Assembly: GCF_000174775.1 (NCBI RefSeq)
Contig: NZ_ACLR01000013.1
Span: 1-64,000, forward strand
Direction: 5' to 3'
DNA from: Porphyromonas uenonis 60-3
Lineage (GTDB): Bacteria; Bacteroidota; Bacteroidia; Bacteroidales; Porphyromonadaceae
DNA: 64,000 nucleotides
Shown piece after piece: positions 8,020 to 17,353 of this stretch. The notes below the pieces were generated by a model that had not been told where the DNA came from, made no database searches, and saw nothing but the letters and a program-made list of their open reading frames with translations. The stretch's first letter is position 1. The number at the start of each line of letters is the position of its first letter. Both the position numbers and the translations under genes were made by a program.

Positions 8020-8664
8020 ATGAAAAAATCAATCGATAAAGCAGGGCTCAAAGCTAAGCTGCACGATGGTATGTCTATCATGATCGGGGGATTTCTCGCT
8101 AATGGAACTCCTGAGCGTATTGTCGACGTGCTGGTCGAGTGCGGGGTCAAGGATCTTACGATGATCGTCAATGACACCTCTTATCCCGACCGTGGCTGTG
8201 GTCGTCTCATCGCCAATAAGCAGGTCAAGCACCTGATCGTCTCGCACATTGGTACGAACCCAATGACCGCTGAGCAGATGAACAATGGTGAGCTAGAGGT
8301 CGAGTTTAGCCCTCAGGGCACACTCGCTGAGCGTATCCGTGTGGGTGGCTGTGGTCTCGGTGGCGTCCTGACGACGACTGGACTGGGCACCATCATTGCT
8401 GAGGGTAAGAAGGTCATCAACATCAACGGACAGGACTACCTCCTCGAGCTACCGCTGCGCGCTGACATGGCTTTCATCAAGGGTACTGTCGGTGACGAGA
8501 CGGGTAACCTCGTATACAAGGGTACGACCCAAAACTTCCAGCCTCTGATGGCTATGGCTGCTGACTGCGTCGTCGCTGAGATTGACGAGCTCGTTCCCGT
8601 AGGGCAGATTAGTCCCGAGGCGGTACATACCTCTGGCATCTTCGTAGACTACATCTTCGAGTAA
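8020..8664 (+). CDS. atoD: Acetoacetate:butyrate CoA-transferase, alpha subunit
   Basis: A 214-residue family I CoA-transferase alpha subunit. With the beta subunit AtoA (17354-18022) it should move CoA from butyryl-CoA to acetoacetate, giving butyrate and acetoacetyl-CoA. Seen are the N-terminal GMSIMIGGFLANGTPERIVD, the glycine-rich GGCGLGGVLTTTGLGT and the C-terminal DCVVAEIDELVPVGQI. It opens the fifteen-gene operon, while its partner lies 8.7 kb downstream, an unusual split for an obligate heteromer. The exact acyl-CoA preference is inferred from the neighbours. Confidence 0.9.
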   Translation: MKKSIDKAGLKAKLHDGMSIMIGGFLANGTPERIVDVLVECGVKDLTMIVNDTSYPDRGCGRLIANKQVKHLIVSHIGTNPMTAEQMNNGELEVEFSPQGTLAERIRVGGCGLGGVLTTTGLGTIIAEGKKVININGQDYLLELPLRADMAFIKGTVGDETGNLVYKGTTQNFQPLMAMAADCVVAEIDELVPVGQISPEAVHTSGIFVDYIFE

Positions 8665-8777
8665 GTCGCACGGAGACTCTATACACATTTGGAGTGCTGT
8701 CGTAGGAGCTCCTGAGTAGCCCCCCTCCCCTAAGACAGGCTCTGACCAATCAATCACTTTAACTTTCCCCAGAAAAA

Positions 8778-9170
8778 ATGGCAAATCCAAAATCAATGAT
8801 CCGTCTACGTATGTCTAGTGCTGATGCGCACTACGGTGGCAATCTAGTAGATGGTGCTAAGATGCTCCAACTCTTTGGTGACGTAGCTACAGAGCTACTT
8901 ATCATACAGGATGGCGACGAGGGTCTCTTCTGTGCATATGACAAGGTCGAGTTCCTAGCTCCTGTCTATGCTGGTGACTATATAGAGGCTGTCGGCGAGA
9001 TTACCCAGGTCGGTAATTCATCACGCCAGATGCAGTTTGAGGCTCGCAAGGTGATCGCTCCACGCACAGATATCAGCGCCTCTGCTGCTGATGTGCTCGC
9101 AGAGCCTGTCGTCGTATGCCGTGCACATGGTACTTGTGTAGTACCTAAGAAGTGCCAGCGCAAGTCTTAA
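8778..9170 (+). CDS. kal: 3-aminobutyryl-CoA ammonia-lyase
   Basis: A 130-residue hotdog-fold protein matching the short 3-aminobutyryl-CoA ammonia-lyase of lysine fermenters, which removes NH3 from L-3-aminobutyryl-CoA to give crotonyl-CoA. Seen are the N-terminal [19 protein letters not shown] and the central [19 protein letters not shown] strand-helix pattern of hotdog acyl-CoA enzymes. Length and position directly before kce support the call. It follows atoD after 113 nt with no gene between. Confidence 0.88.
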   Translation: MANPKSMIRLRMSSADAHYGGNLVDGAKMLQLFGDVATELLIIQDGDEGLFCAYDKVEFLAPVYAGDYIEAVGEITQVGNSSRQMQFEARKVIAPRTDISASAADVLAEPVVVCRAHGTCVVPKKCQRKS

Positions 9171-9191
9171 TCTATACAACTCTCTAAAGCT

Positions 9192-10019
9192 ATGGATAAA
9201 CTAATCCTAACGGCAGCGATCTGCGGTGCCGAGGTAACCAAAGAGCAGAACCCCGCAGTCCCCTATACGATCGATGAGATCGTTCGCGAGGCTAAGTCCG
9301 CATATGATGCTGGAGCAGCTGTCATCCACGTCCATGTCCGTGAGGACGATGGTACGCCGACACAGTCCAAGGCACGCTTTAAGGAGGCACTGGACGCTAT
9401 CTACAAGGTCATCCCTGACGTGATCATCATCCCCTCGACGGGTGGTGCCGTAGGTATGACCGCTGAGGAGCGTCTACAGCCTACTGAGCTGATGCCTGAG
9501 ATGGCTACGCTAGACTGTGGTACGTGCAACTTTGGCGATGATGTCTTTGAAAATACCATCCCCATGATGCGTGCCTTCGGCAAGCGTATGATCGAGAACA
9601 AGATCAAGCCTGAGTACGAGTGCTTTGAGATGGGTCACCTAGACACCATCCTGCGTCTAGCTCAGAGAGGTGAGGTACCTGGAGATCCTATGCAGTTTAA
9701 CTTCGTGCTAGGTGTCTTCGGCTGCACACCCGCTACGGCTGACAATCTAGCTTGGCTGGTCAACAACATCCCTGCAGGCTCTACCTGGACGGCCACGGGT
9801 ATCGGTCGTCATGAGTTCCCACTGGCAGCAGTTGCTATCGGTATGGGTGGTCACGTACGTGTCGGCTTTGAGGACAACCTCTACCTATCTAAGGGAGTCC
9901 TCGCCAAGAGCAATGGCGAGCTAGTCGCTAAGGCAGCACGCATAGCTCATGAGCTGGGCCGTGAGATCGCTAATCCGGCAGAGGCTCGTCAGATCCTTTC
10001 ACTGGCTCCACGCCACTAA
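9192..10019 (+). CDS. kce: 3-keto-5-aminohexanoate cleavage enzyme
   Basis: A 275-residue BKACE-family (DUF849) TIM-barrel enzyme. It condenses 3-keto-5-aminohexanoate with acetyl-CoA to give 3-aminobutyryl-CoA and acetoacetate. Zinc ligands are visible as H46 and H48 in VIHVHVRE and probably E227 in GFEDNLYL. Other conserved blocks are STGGAVGMTAEERL and the GTCNFGDD stretch. It sits between kal, which uses its product, and kdd, which makes its substrate. No sign of damage. Confidence 0.95.
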   Translation: MDKLILTAAICGAEVTKEQNPAVPYTIDEIVREAKSAYDAGAAVIHVHVREDDGTPTQSKARFKEALDAIYKVIPDVIIIPSTGGAVGMTAEERLQPTELMPEMATLDCGTCNFGDDVFENTIPMMRAFGKRMIENKIKPEYECFEMGHLDTILRLAQRGEVPGDPMQFNFVLGVFGCTPATADNLAWLVNNIPAGSTWTATGIGRHEFPLAAVAIGMGGHVRVGFEDNLYLSKGVLAKSNGELVAKAARIAHELGREIANPAEARQILSLAPRH

Positions 10020-10079
10020 AGGGTATTGATTTTCCCCTATTTACTAATACAATCACATAATCAATCATATCAACTTTAT

Positions 10080-11123
10080 ATGCAGAAGAAAGGAAACAAG
10101 TATGGCACGCATCGTGTCATCTCCCCTAAGGGCGTGCTCCCACAGCCCGCAGACAAGATCGACAACAACATGGATGAGATCTACGACAACGAGATCCTCA
10201 TCGATGTACAGACGCTAAACATCGACTCAGCTAGCTTCACGCAGATTGCGGAGCAGGCTGGTGGCGACAAGGCAAAGATCGCCGAGATCATGATGGGTAT
10301 CGTCGAGAAGCAAGGTAAGCACCGCAACCCGGTCACAGGCTCTGGTGGTATGCTCCTCGGTACTGTCGAGAAGATCGGTGATGCGCTCAAGGGTAAGATA
10401 GACCTCAAGGAGGGCGACAAGATCGCTACTCTCGTGTCTCTCTCTCTGACTCCCCTACGCATCGACAAGATCAAGGATATCCGCCCCGACATTGACCAGG
10501 TAGACATCGACGGTAAGGCTATCCTCTTCGAGAGCGGTATCTACGCTAAGATCCCCGAAGACCTACCCGAGAACCTCGCTCTCTCAGCTCTAGACGTAGC
10601 TGGTGCTCCTGCTCAGGTGGCTAAGCTAGTCAAGCCCGGCGACACTGTCCTCATCATCGGTGCTGGTGGTAAGAGCGGTATGCTCTGCTGCTACGAGGCT
10701 AAGAAGCGTGCTGGTGTCACAGGTAAGGTGATCGGCATGTGCCACTCACAGCGTAGTACCGATCGTCTGAAGGCGCTCGGCTTCTGCGACTATGTCTTCT
10801 CAGGCAATGCTACACAGCCTGTACCCGTCATGGAGGAGATCGAGAAGCTCACCGACGGTAAGATGTGTGATGTCACGATCAACAATGTCAATATCACCGA
10901 TACAGAGATGACCAGCATCCTCTGTACGAAGGATGACGGTGTCGTCTACTTCTTCTCTATGGCTACGAGCTTTACCAAGGCAGCTCTAGGCGCTGAGGGT
11001 GTCGGCAAGGATGTGACGATGATCGTGGGCAATGGTTACACGAAGGGTCACGCAGAGATCACACTACAGGAGCTTCGCGAGAGTGAGGCCCTGCGTAAGA
11101 TCTTCACTGAGCTCTATGCTTAA
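10080..11123 (+). CDS. kdd: L-erythro-3,5-diaminohexanoate dehydrogenase
   Basis: A 347-residue oxidative deaminase that uses NAD(P)+ to turn 3,5-diaminohexanoate into 3-keto-5-aminohexanoate. The Rossmann region is VLIIGAGGKSGMLCCYEAKKR, about two thirds of the way along, and the N-terminal part (KYGTHRVISPKGVLPQPADK) is typical of Kdd. The longest frame opens at 10026, but its first 18 residues (MIFPYLLIQ...) look like untranslated leader. The ATG at 10080 matches the family length. The preceding gene ends 60 nt earlier. Confidence 0.92.
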   Translation: MQKKGNKYGTHRVISPKGVLPQPADKIDNNMDEIYDNEILIDVQTLNIDSASFTQIAEQAGGDKAKIAEIMMGIVEKQGKHRNPVTGSGGMLLGTVEKIGDALKGKIDLKEGDKIATLVSLSLTPLRIDKIKDIRPDIDQVDIDGKAILFESGIYAKIPEDLPENLALSALDVAGAPAQVAKLVKPGDTVLIIGAGGKSGMLCCYEAKKRAGVTGKVIGMCHSQRSTDRLKALGFCDYVFSGNATQPVPVMEEIEKLTDGKMCDVTINNVNITDTEMTSILCTKDDGVVYFFSMATSFTKAALGAEGVGKDVTMIVGNGYTKGHAEITLQELRESEALRKIFTELYA

Positions 11124-11134
11124 GTGAACCGCTG

Positions 11135-11169
11135 AGAGATTAGAGTGTATCCAAGACACTCTAATCTCT
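11135..11169 (+). terminator. 14-bp perfect hairpin between kdd and kamA
   Basis: AGAGATTAGAGTGT pairs perfectly with ACACTCTAATCTCT around a 7-nt loop. Only a weak TAGCCTTT follows, so it may be an mRNA-processing or partial-attenuation hairpin rather than a full terminator. Its arms contain the same AGAGATTAGAG motif as the 14-bp tandem repeats. Confidence 0.5.
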
Positions 11170-11211
11170 TAGCCTTTATCGAAATTCAATCCCCTATCAA
11201 TCACACACACA

Positions 11212-12477
11212 ATGAACGAAAGCAGAAGGAAAGAGTTCTTTCCCGAAGTATCTGACGCTGATTGGAATGATTGGCACTGGCAGGTACGTAACCGTATAGA
11301 GACACTGGACCAGCTCAAGAAGTATATCAAACTAACACCCGAAGAGGAGGAGGGTGTACGCGAGTCGCTCAAGACGATCCGTATGGCTATCACGCCTTAC
11401 TATCTCAGTCTGATTGACCCGAACGACCCGAACGACCCTGTGCGTAAGCAGTCGATCCCGACGATCAATGAGCTACACGTAAGCCCAGAGGATCAGCTAG
11501 ACCCGCTAAGTGAGGATGAGGACTCACCCGTACCTGGCTTGACACACCGCTATCCTGATCGTGTCCTCTTCCTAATCACCGACATGTGCTCTATGTACTG
11601 CCGTCACTGCACGCGTCGCCGCTTCGCTGGACAAAAGGACGCTGCCTCGCCTAAGGAGCGCATTGAGAAGTGTATTGAGTACATCGAGCAGACACCTGAA
11701 GTGCGCGACGTGCTACTCTCTGGTGGTGACGCTCTGATGGTCAGCGACAAGATGCTCGAGTATATCATACAGCGTCTACGTGCTATCCCCCACGTGGAGA
11801 TCATCCGCATCGGATCACGTACACCTGTCGTATGCCCACAGCGTATCACTCCTGAGCTAGTACAGATGCTGAGCAAGTATCATCCGATCTGGCTCAATAC
11901 GCACTTTAACCACCCCAACGAGGTGACACGCGAGAGCCGTGAGGCGTGCGAGCGCATGGCAAATGCGGGCATACCGCTAGGTAATCAGTCGGTGCTACTA
12001 CGTGGCATCAACGACTGCCCCTCGATCATGAAGCACCTCGTCCATGAGTTGGTCAAGATGCGTGTGCGTCCATACTATATATATGTATGTGACCTCTCAC
12101 GGGGTATCTCACACTTCCGTACGCCAGTCTCTAAGGGTATCGAGATCATCGAGGCTCTACGTGGACATACGTCAGGATATGCTGTGCCTACCTTCGTCGT
12201 AGACGCTCCAGGTGGTGGTGGCAAGACACCAGTCATGCCAAACTATGTGATCTCTCAGTCGCCTCACCGTGTGGTGCTACGCAACTACGAGGGAGTCATC
12301 ACGACCTACACCGAGCCTAGTGACTACAAGGAGGAGCCCTGTCAGTGTCCTGACTGTAAGAAGGCTCGTCACGAGGGAGTCTATGGACTCCTCACGGGCG
12401 ATCGTCTAGCTATGGCTCCTGAGCATCTAGACCGCAAGGAGCGTAGCCGTAAGTGGCGCGAAGCTCACAAAGGATAA
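11212..12477 (+). CDS. kamA: Lysine 2,3-aminomutase
   Basis: A 421-residue radical-SAM, PLP-dependent enzyme that converts L-lysine to L-beta-lysine, the committed first step. The iron-sulfur motif CxxxCxxC is C126-C130-C133 in [13 protein letters not shown]. The PLP lysine is K338 in [21 protein letters not shown] (170-179) and the C-terminal CQCPDCKK zinc-type motif are also family marks. It follows kdd after an 88-nt gap containing a perfect hairpin, and is followed by kamB. Confidence 0.97.
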   Translation: MNESRRKEFFPEVSDADWNDWHWQVRNRIETLDQLKKYIKLTPEEEEGVRESLKTIRMAITPYYLSLIDPNDPNDPVRKQSIPTINELHVSPEDQLDPLSEDEDSPVPGLTHRYPDRVLFLITDMCSMYCRHCTRRRFAGQKDAASPKERIEKCIEYIEQTPEVRDVLLSGGDALMVSDKMLEYIIQRLRAIPHVEIIRIGSRTPVVCPQRITPELVQMLSKYHPIWLNTHFNHPNEVTRESREACERMANAGIPLGNQSVLLRGINDCPSIMKHLVHELVKMRVRPYYIYVCDLSRGISHFRTPVSKGIEIIEALRGHTSGYAVPTFVVDAPGGGGKTPVMPNYVISQSPHRVVLRNYEGVITTYTEPSDYKEEPCQCPDCKKARHEGVYGLLTGDRLAMAPEHLDRKERSRKWREAHKG

Positions 12478-12530
12478 AAGCTCCTCACGCCTTTGATTAC
12501 GTAGCTCTCTGGATATCAAATCAACTATTT

Positions 12531-13547
12531 ATGCCATTCATCGCAAACATAGCTCAGCTCAAGAGTCTCGCTATCGTGGGGACGGCTAAGAATGTGGGCA
12601 AGACGGAAAGTCTTAACTACATCCTTGGTGCTCTCCGAGAGAGATACCCAGAGCTACAGCTGGCGTTGACGTCGATCGGCATAGATGGAGAGCTACGTGA
12701 TCAGGTGACACAGACGGACAAGCCTGAGATAACCCTCCACGAGGGGATGCGCTTTGTGACGGCGGAAAACTTCTTTCGCAAGAAGCTCCTTCCAGCCGAG
12801 ATATTTGACATTGATCGCATCTACTCCTCCTCTATCGGACGGCTTATCTATGCCCGAGCTCGTGGCATCGGTAAGACGCTCATCGCAGGTCCCCCCTCGA
12901 CGGGAGGTCTGCGTCGTGTAGTCACGAGGATGAGGCAGGAGGGTGTCGATCTGACTCTCATCGACGGTGCGCTCTCACGTCTCTCGCTGGCATCGCCCTC
13001 GGTGGCCGAGGGGATGGTGCTGGCTACGGGTAGTGCCTACTCGGCTCAACCCGAGCAGCTCATCAAGCGTATGCGTGAACTGATGCGTCTGATTCGTCTA
13101 CCTCAGCTGACCGACAGAAAGCTTGCCGAGCAGCTCGCTGAGGTGGACAAGGGCGTTCGTCTCTTAACCGATGAGGGGGCCATCGTAGATCCAGGCTTTG
13201 CCTCTGCGCTCACCCCTGACATGTGGCGTGACACGACTTGGCTGGCTGAGGGCGATACGCTCTACGTCCCTGGCGTGGTCAGTGACAAACTATTAAGCCA
13301 ACTGAGACTCATAAAGCGACACAGACAGCTTGTCGTCAAAGACTTTACTCGTATCTTTGCATCGGGACAAGCTGTGCAGAGTTATCTGGCTACTGGCAGG
13401 GAGATAAAGACTCTATATAGTAGTAAGCTTATGGCGGTCACGTTCAATCCTTTAGCCCCCTCGGGCTATCGCCTGGACAGTGAGCGCATGTGCGAGCGAC
13501 TATCTGAGACTCTGGAGGTCCCTGTATATGATGTTAGAAGGCTATGA
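12531..13547 (+). CDS. kamB: KamB, P-loop protein of the beta-lysine aminomutase locus
   Basis: A protein of about 338 residues with a P-loop near its N terminus, GTAKNVGKTES (residues 17-27), then IGIDGE and a GPPSTGGLRR segment. The longest frame begins at 12453 and overlaps kamA. I prefer the ATG at 12531, because it starts immediately before the P-loop domain and avoids the overlap. Together with the MutS-like KamC it always appears to accompany lysine 5,6-aminomutase genes, and a role in reactivating that B12 enzyme has been proposed. Its end overlaps kamC as ATGA. The biochemical function is not shown by the sequence. Confidence 0.75.
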   Translation: MPFIANIAQLKSLAIVGTAKNVGKTESLNYILGALRERYPELQLALTSIGIDGELRDQVTQTDKPEITLHEGMRFVTAENFFRKKLLPAEIFDIDRIYSSSIGRLIYARARGIGKTLIAGPPSTGGLRRVVTRMRQEGVDLTLIDGALSRLSLASPSVAEGMVLATGSAYSAQPEQLIKRMRELMRLIRLPQLTDRKLAEQLAEVDKGVRLLTDEGAIVDPGFASALTPDMWRDTTWLAEGDTLYVPGVVSDKLLSQLRLIKRHRQLVVKDFTRIFASGQAVQSYLATGREIKTLYSSKLMAVTFNPLAPSGYRLDSERMCERLSETLEVPVYDVRRL

Positions 13548-14947
13548 AAGATCTACGTAGTTGTATAGACCAAATAAGCGGACTGCGCTATGTCGTGGAG
13601 GAGATGCACTTCAACTCTTCTCCAGGACGTATGGCTATGCTGGCTACGCCTTGGAGTGTTGAGGTGGAGGCTATTGAGCAGAGACTAGATGAGGTCGCTC
13701 GCTACATAGGCTACCTGTCCGACCATGAGCAGCAGAAAGGTATGCAAGAGGTGGCAATCCACCTTTGCGAGCTGATGAATGTGTCGGGCTCTATCGAGAC
13801 AGTCCGACAGCCTCAGGTTATCTGTAGTGACATTGACCTCTTTGAGATCAAGCGACTTGCGCTCATCGAGGAGAAGGTGCGTCGCCTCGCCGAGCAGTAT
13901 CATCTAGAGATCTTACAGTGTCACTCACTCACTGAGGTCGTGGATATACTGGACATCGATGGGGAGCGACTACCGAGCTTCTACATTAGCGACAGCTATA
14001 GTACGGTGCTACGCTCACTGCGCAAGCAGATGGAGCGCACCTCCGAAGAGACCGAGCGAGATGAGCTGGCGGTCCAATGTGCTATCGAAGAGGATCGTGT
14101 GCGCAAGCGTCTCACCGAGGCGCTGCACCCCTATGCTGATCAGATAGAGGAGGCGCTTATGGCTTTGGCTCAGATAGACAAGCTACACGCTATCGCTCAG
14201 TGGGCTGTAGCACATGGGTGCTGCCGTCCTAAACCGATACGCTCTGGCGAGAGCACTCTGACAGATCTGATACACCCAGAGGTGGCTTACCATCTAGCTG
14301 AGCGACAGGATAGATTCCAGCCAGTGACGATCTCTTACTCCGATCAGCCCACGCTCATCACGGGGGCTAACATGGCGGGCAAGAGTGTCCTCCTAGCTTC
14401 CATAGGACTGGCGCAGTGTCTCATGCAGTTTGGTTGCTATGTCACGGCTCAGCAAGTTCAGCTGGTGCCTGTGGATGAAGTGATCTTCTCCATCGGAGAT
14501 GACCAAGATATCAAGTCTGGTCTCTCCTCTTATGGCGCTGAGATGCTACGTCTCAATCGAATCATCGAGTCGGTCAAGGAAGGCAAGCAGGTCCTAGCAC
14601 TCATTGATGAGCCAGCTCGTACGACCAACCCCGAGGAGGGACACGCCCTGGTGAGTGCACTCGTACAGCTCTTCGCTCAGTATGCTGTGCGAGCTATCAT
14701 CACGACACACTATAGTGGTATCTTGGGGCGATGCCACAGATGGAGAGTACGGGGCTTCGTGGAGGAGCGCCTACGCAAGCCTCTTGAGATCAACCAGCTC
14801 AATCGTTGTATCGACTACTCTCTCATATACGACACCCAAACCGATGCGCCTCACGAGGCTCTCCGCATAGCAGAGATACTAGGCATGGATAGGGAGCTAT
14901 TAGATTTATGCGAAAAGAACTTAGCAACAAAGAATGAAGACAAGTAA
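13544..14947 (+). CDS. kamC: KamC, MutS-related ATPase of the beta-lysine aminomutase locus
   Basis: A 467-residue protein whose C-terminal half is a MutS-type ABC ATPase: Walker A GANMAGKS (274-281), Walker B LALIDEP (351-357) and the switch His in TTHYSG (H389). The N-terminal half is helical and lacks the mismatch-recognition domain (no F-x-E motif), so it is not a DNA-repair MutS. A full MutS is encoded separately at 26908-29532. Translation is coupled to kamB (ATGA) and the end overlaps kamD by 14 nt. A chaperone-like role for the KamD/KamE enzyme is the best explanation from context. Confidence 0.8.
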   Translation: MKDLRSCIDQISGLRYVVEEMHFNSSPGRMAMLATPWSVEVEAIEQRLDEVARYIGYLSDHEQQKGMQEVAIHLCELMNVSGSIETVRQPQVICSDIDLFEIKRLALIEEKVRRLAEQYHLEILQCHSLTEVVDILDIDGERLPSFYISDSYSTVLRSLRKQMERTSEETERDELAVQCAIEEDRVRKRLTEALHPYADQIEEALMALAQIDKLHAIAQWAVAHGCCRPKPIRSGESTLTDLIHPEVAYHLAERQDRFQPVTISYSDQPTLITGANMAGKSVLLASIGLAQCLMQFGCYVTAQQVQLVPVDEVIFSIGDDQDIKSGLSSYGAEMLRLNRIIESVKEGKQVLALIDEPARTTNPEEGHALVSALVQLFAQYAVRAIITTHYSGILGRCHRWRVRGFVEERLRKPLEINQLNRCIDYSLIYDTQTDAPHEALRIAEILGMDRELLDLCEKNLATKNEDK

Positions 14948-16505
14948 AGTAGGTATAGACTTTGCCAAAGTGGACAAAGCACGCAACGCTGCCGGCGCTA
15001 TCGCCGAGGAGGTGCAGAGCTTTGTCGACCGCTATACGACTGTGACGGTCGAGCGCACGCTCTGTCGCTTCGTCGGGATTGACGGAGTGGATGAGCATGA
15101 CGTGCCTCTGCCCAACGTCGTCGTGACACACATTAAGGAGCAGGAGGCTCTCTCAGACGGAGCTTTCTTTTACCTTGCCAACGCAATGCTTGCTACGGGT
15201 ATGGATCCACAGCAGATTGCCGAGGGAGTGGCTCGTGGAGAGATAAACTTGACTCACTATCCAGCACGCACGCCACAAGAGATAGCCGACGTACTAGAGC
15301 CATACATCCTCAAGGGTATGCAGCGCATCGTCGAGCATAGAGAGCGTCGTGAGAATTACCTCAAGACGATCGGTGAGGGACCTAAGCCCTACCTCTATGT
15401 AATCGTCGCTACGGGTAATATCTACGAGGACGTGATCCAGGCGCAGGCTGCTGCACGTCAGGGTGCTGACATTATCGCTGTGATCCGTACTACGGGACAG
15501 AGCTTGATCGACTACGTTCCTTACGGTGCTACGACCGAGGGCTTCGGTGGTACCTATGCGACGCAGGAGAACTTCCGCATCATGCGCAAAGCGCTTGACG
15601 AGGTTGGCGAGGAGCGTGGCAAGTACGTGCGTCTCTGTAACTATTGCTCTGGTCTCTGTATGCCAGAGATCGCCATCATGGGTGCTTTCGAGGGACTGGA
15701 CGTCATGCTCAACGATGCGCTCTACGGTATCCTCTTCCGTGACATCAATATGCAGCGCACGATCATCGACCAGTACACCAGTCGTGTGATCAACGGCTTC
15801 GCCGGCGTCATCATCAACACGGGTGAGGACAACTACCTCACGACGGCTGATGCTATCGAGCAGGCACACACGGTCCTTGCGTCAGACTTTATCAATGAGC
15901 AGTTTGCCCTACGAGCTGCACTCCCTGAGGAGCAGATGGGTCTAGGACACGCCTTCGAGATGGATCCGATGACCGAAAACGGATTCCTCTTCGAGCTGGC
16001 GCAGGCTCAGATGACGCGTGAGATCTTCCCCAAGGCTCCCCTCAAGTACATGCCTCCTACGAAGTTTATGACTGGAAACATCTTCCGTGGTCACATACAG
16101 GATGCACTCTTTAATATAATAGGTATTTGGACGCATCAGGGACTACAGCTCCTTGGTATGCCGACGGAGGCTATCCATACGCCTTTCATGAGCGACCGCT
16201 TCCTCTCTATTGAGAATGCACGCTACATCTTCAACAATATGCGCTCCATCGGAGACGAGGTTGAATTTAAGGAGGGTGGTATCATCCAGAGCCGTGCTCG
16301 TGAGGTACTAGACAAGACGCTAGACCTTCTCGAGGAGATCAAGGGCGAGGGACTCTTTACCGCGCTCTCTAAGGGTATCTTTGCAGATATCAAGCGTCCC
16401 CTGGACGGAGGACGTGGGTTGGACGGTGTCAAGCCAAAGAGCGAGCGCTACTACAACCCAACACTGGAACTAATGAAGAACCGTAAGATACAAGGCAAGC
16501 TATGA
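14934..16505 (+). CDS. kamD: Lysine 5,6-aminomutase, alpha subunit
   Basis: A 523-residue catalytic subunit of the adenosylcobalamin- and PLP-dependent aminomutase that turns beta-lysine into 3,5-diaminohexanoate. It forms the TIM barrel that binds substrate and cofactors. Seen are NVVVTHIKEQEALSDGAFF near residues 62-80, GANIFRG-like TGNIFRGHIQDALFN, and a long, family-consistent length. The gene overlaps kamC (14 nt) and kamE (ATGA, 4 nt), so kamB through kamE are translated as a coupled set. Confidence 0.95.
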   Translation: MKTSKVGIDFAKVDKARNAAGAIAEEVQSFVDRYTTVTVERTLCRFVGIDGVDEHDVPLPNVVVTHIKEQEALSDGAFFYLANAMLATGMDPQQIAEGVARGEINLTHYPARTPQEIADVLEPYILKGMQRIVEHRERRENYLKTIGEGPKPYLYVIVATGNIYEDVIQAQAAARQGADIIAVIRTTGQSLIDYVPYGATTEGFGGTYATQENFRIMRKALDEVGEERGKYVRLCNYCSGLCMPEIAIMGAFEGLDVMLNDALYGILFRDINMQRTIIDQYTSRVINGFAGVIINTGEDNYLTTADAIEQAHTVLASDFINEQFALRAALPEEQMGLGHAFEMDPMTENGFLFELAQAQMTREIFPKAPLKYMPPTKFMTGNIFRGHIQDALFNIIGIWTHQGLQLLGMPTEAIHTPFMSDRFLSIENARYIFNNMRSIGDEVEFKEGGIIQSRAREVLDKTLDLLEEIKGEGLFTALSKGIFADIKRPLDGGRGLDGVKPKSERYYNPTLELMKNRKIQGKL

Positions 16506-17302
16506 GTGGAGGACTATATTCAATGGAGGCGAAGGACTTTGACCGTACCCTCGACCTCTCACAAGTAAAGCCTTACGGCGATACCATGAACGATGGTAAG
16601 GTACAGCTGAGCTTCACGCTGCCTGTACCTAAAGGGGCTGAGGCCGAGGAGGCTGCTAAGCTCCTACTTAAGGAGATGGGACTACAAAATCCGATGGTTG
16701 TCTTCTCTGAGGAGCTGACCAAGGGCTTTACCTTCTTCAATTGTTATGGTAGTTGCACCCATACGGTTGACTACTCCAACATTTACGTGCCCAAAGTCGA
16801 GTCGACCACCTGGGGCATGGAGGAGACCGACGAGTTCATCCGCACACACATCGGACGTAAGCTGGTCGTACTAGGAGCTAGTACTGGCACCGATGCCCAC
16901 ACAGTCGGTATTGATGCGATCATGAATATGAAGGGCTTCGCAGGTCACTACGGTCTGGAGCGCTACGATATGATCGACGCTTACAACCTCGGTAGTCAGG
17001 TACCCAACGAGGAGCTCATCGCCAAGGGTATCGAGATGAATGCCGATGCCCTCCTCGTCTCGCAGACTGTCACGCAGAAGGATGTACACATCAAGAACAT
17101 GACCGAGTTCATTGAGCTTGTCGAGGCTGAGGGCTTACGCGACAAGATGATCATCATCTGTGGTGGACCACGTATTTCGCACGAGCTAGCCAAGGAGCTA
17201 GGCTTTGACGCTGGTTTTGGAGCCAACACTTTTGCCGATGATGTGGCTTCCTTCATCTGCCAGGAGATCGTTCGTCGCAAAGAGGCTGCCGAAGGCAAGT
17301 AG
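16502..17302 (+). CDS. kamE: Lysine 5,6-aminomutase, beta subunit
   Basis: A 266-residue cobalamin-binding subunit with a Rossmann-like B12 domain. The base-on ligand motif DxHxxG is D131-A-H133-T-V-G136. The PLP lysine is K144 in IMNMKGF. H133 and K144 are the same positions known for the clostridial enzyme. The GGPRISHELAKELGFDAGFG block is the usual C-terminal cobalamin-contact region. It overlaps kamD by 4 nt and precedes atoA after 51 nt. Confidence 0.96.
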   Translation: MSGGLYSMEAKDFDRTLDLSQVKPYGDTMNDGKVQLSFTLPVPKGAEAEEAAKLLLKEMGLQNPMVVFSEELTKGFTFFNCYGSCTHTVDYSNIYVPKVESTTWGMEETDEFIRTHIGRKLVVLGASTGTDAHTVGIDAIMNMKGFAGHYGLERYDMIDAYNLGSQVPNEELIAKGIEMNADALLVSQTVTQKDVHIKNMTEFIELVEAEGLRDKMIIICGGPRISHELAKELGFDAGFGANTFADDVASFICQEIVRRKEAAEGK

Positions 17303-17353
17303 TACTCAGCCTGCTATAACTAAGAAGTAATATAAATCAAGGTATAATACGAT

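Noticed and set aside
13544-14947. KamC as a second DNA mismatch-repair MutS
   Set aside because: It lacks the mismatch-binding domain and is translationally locked into the lysine aminomutase genes.
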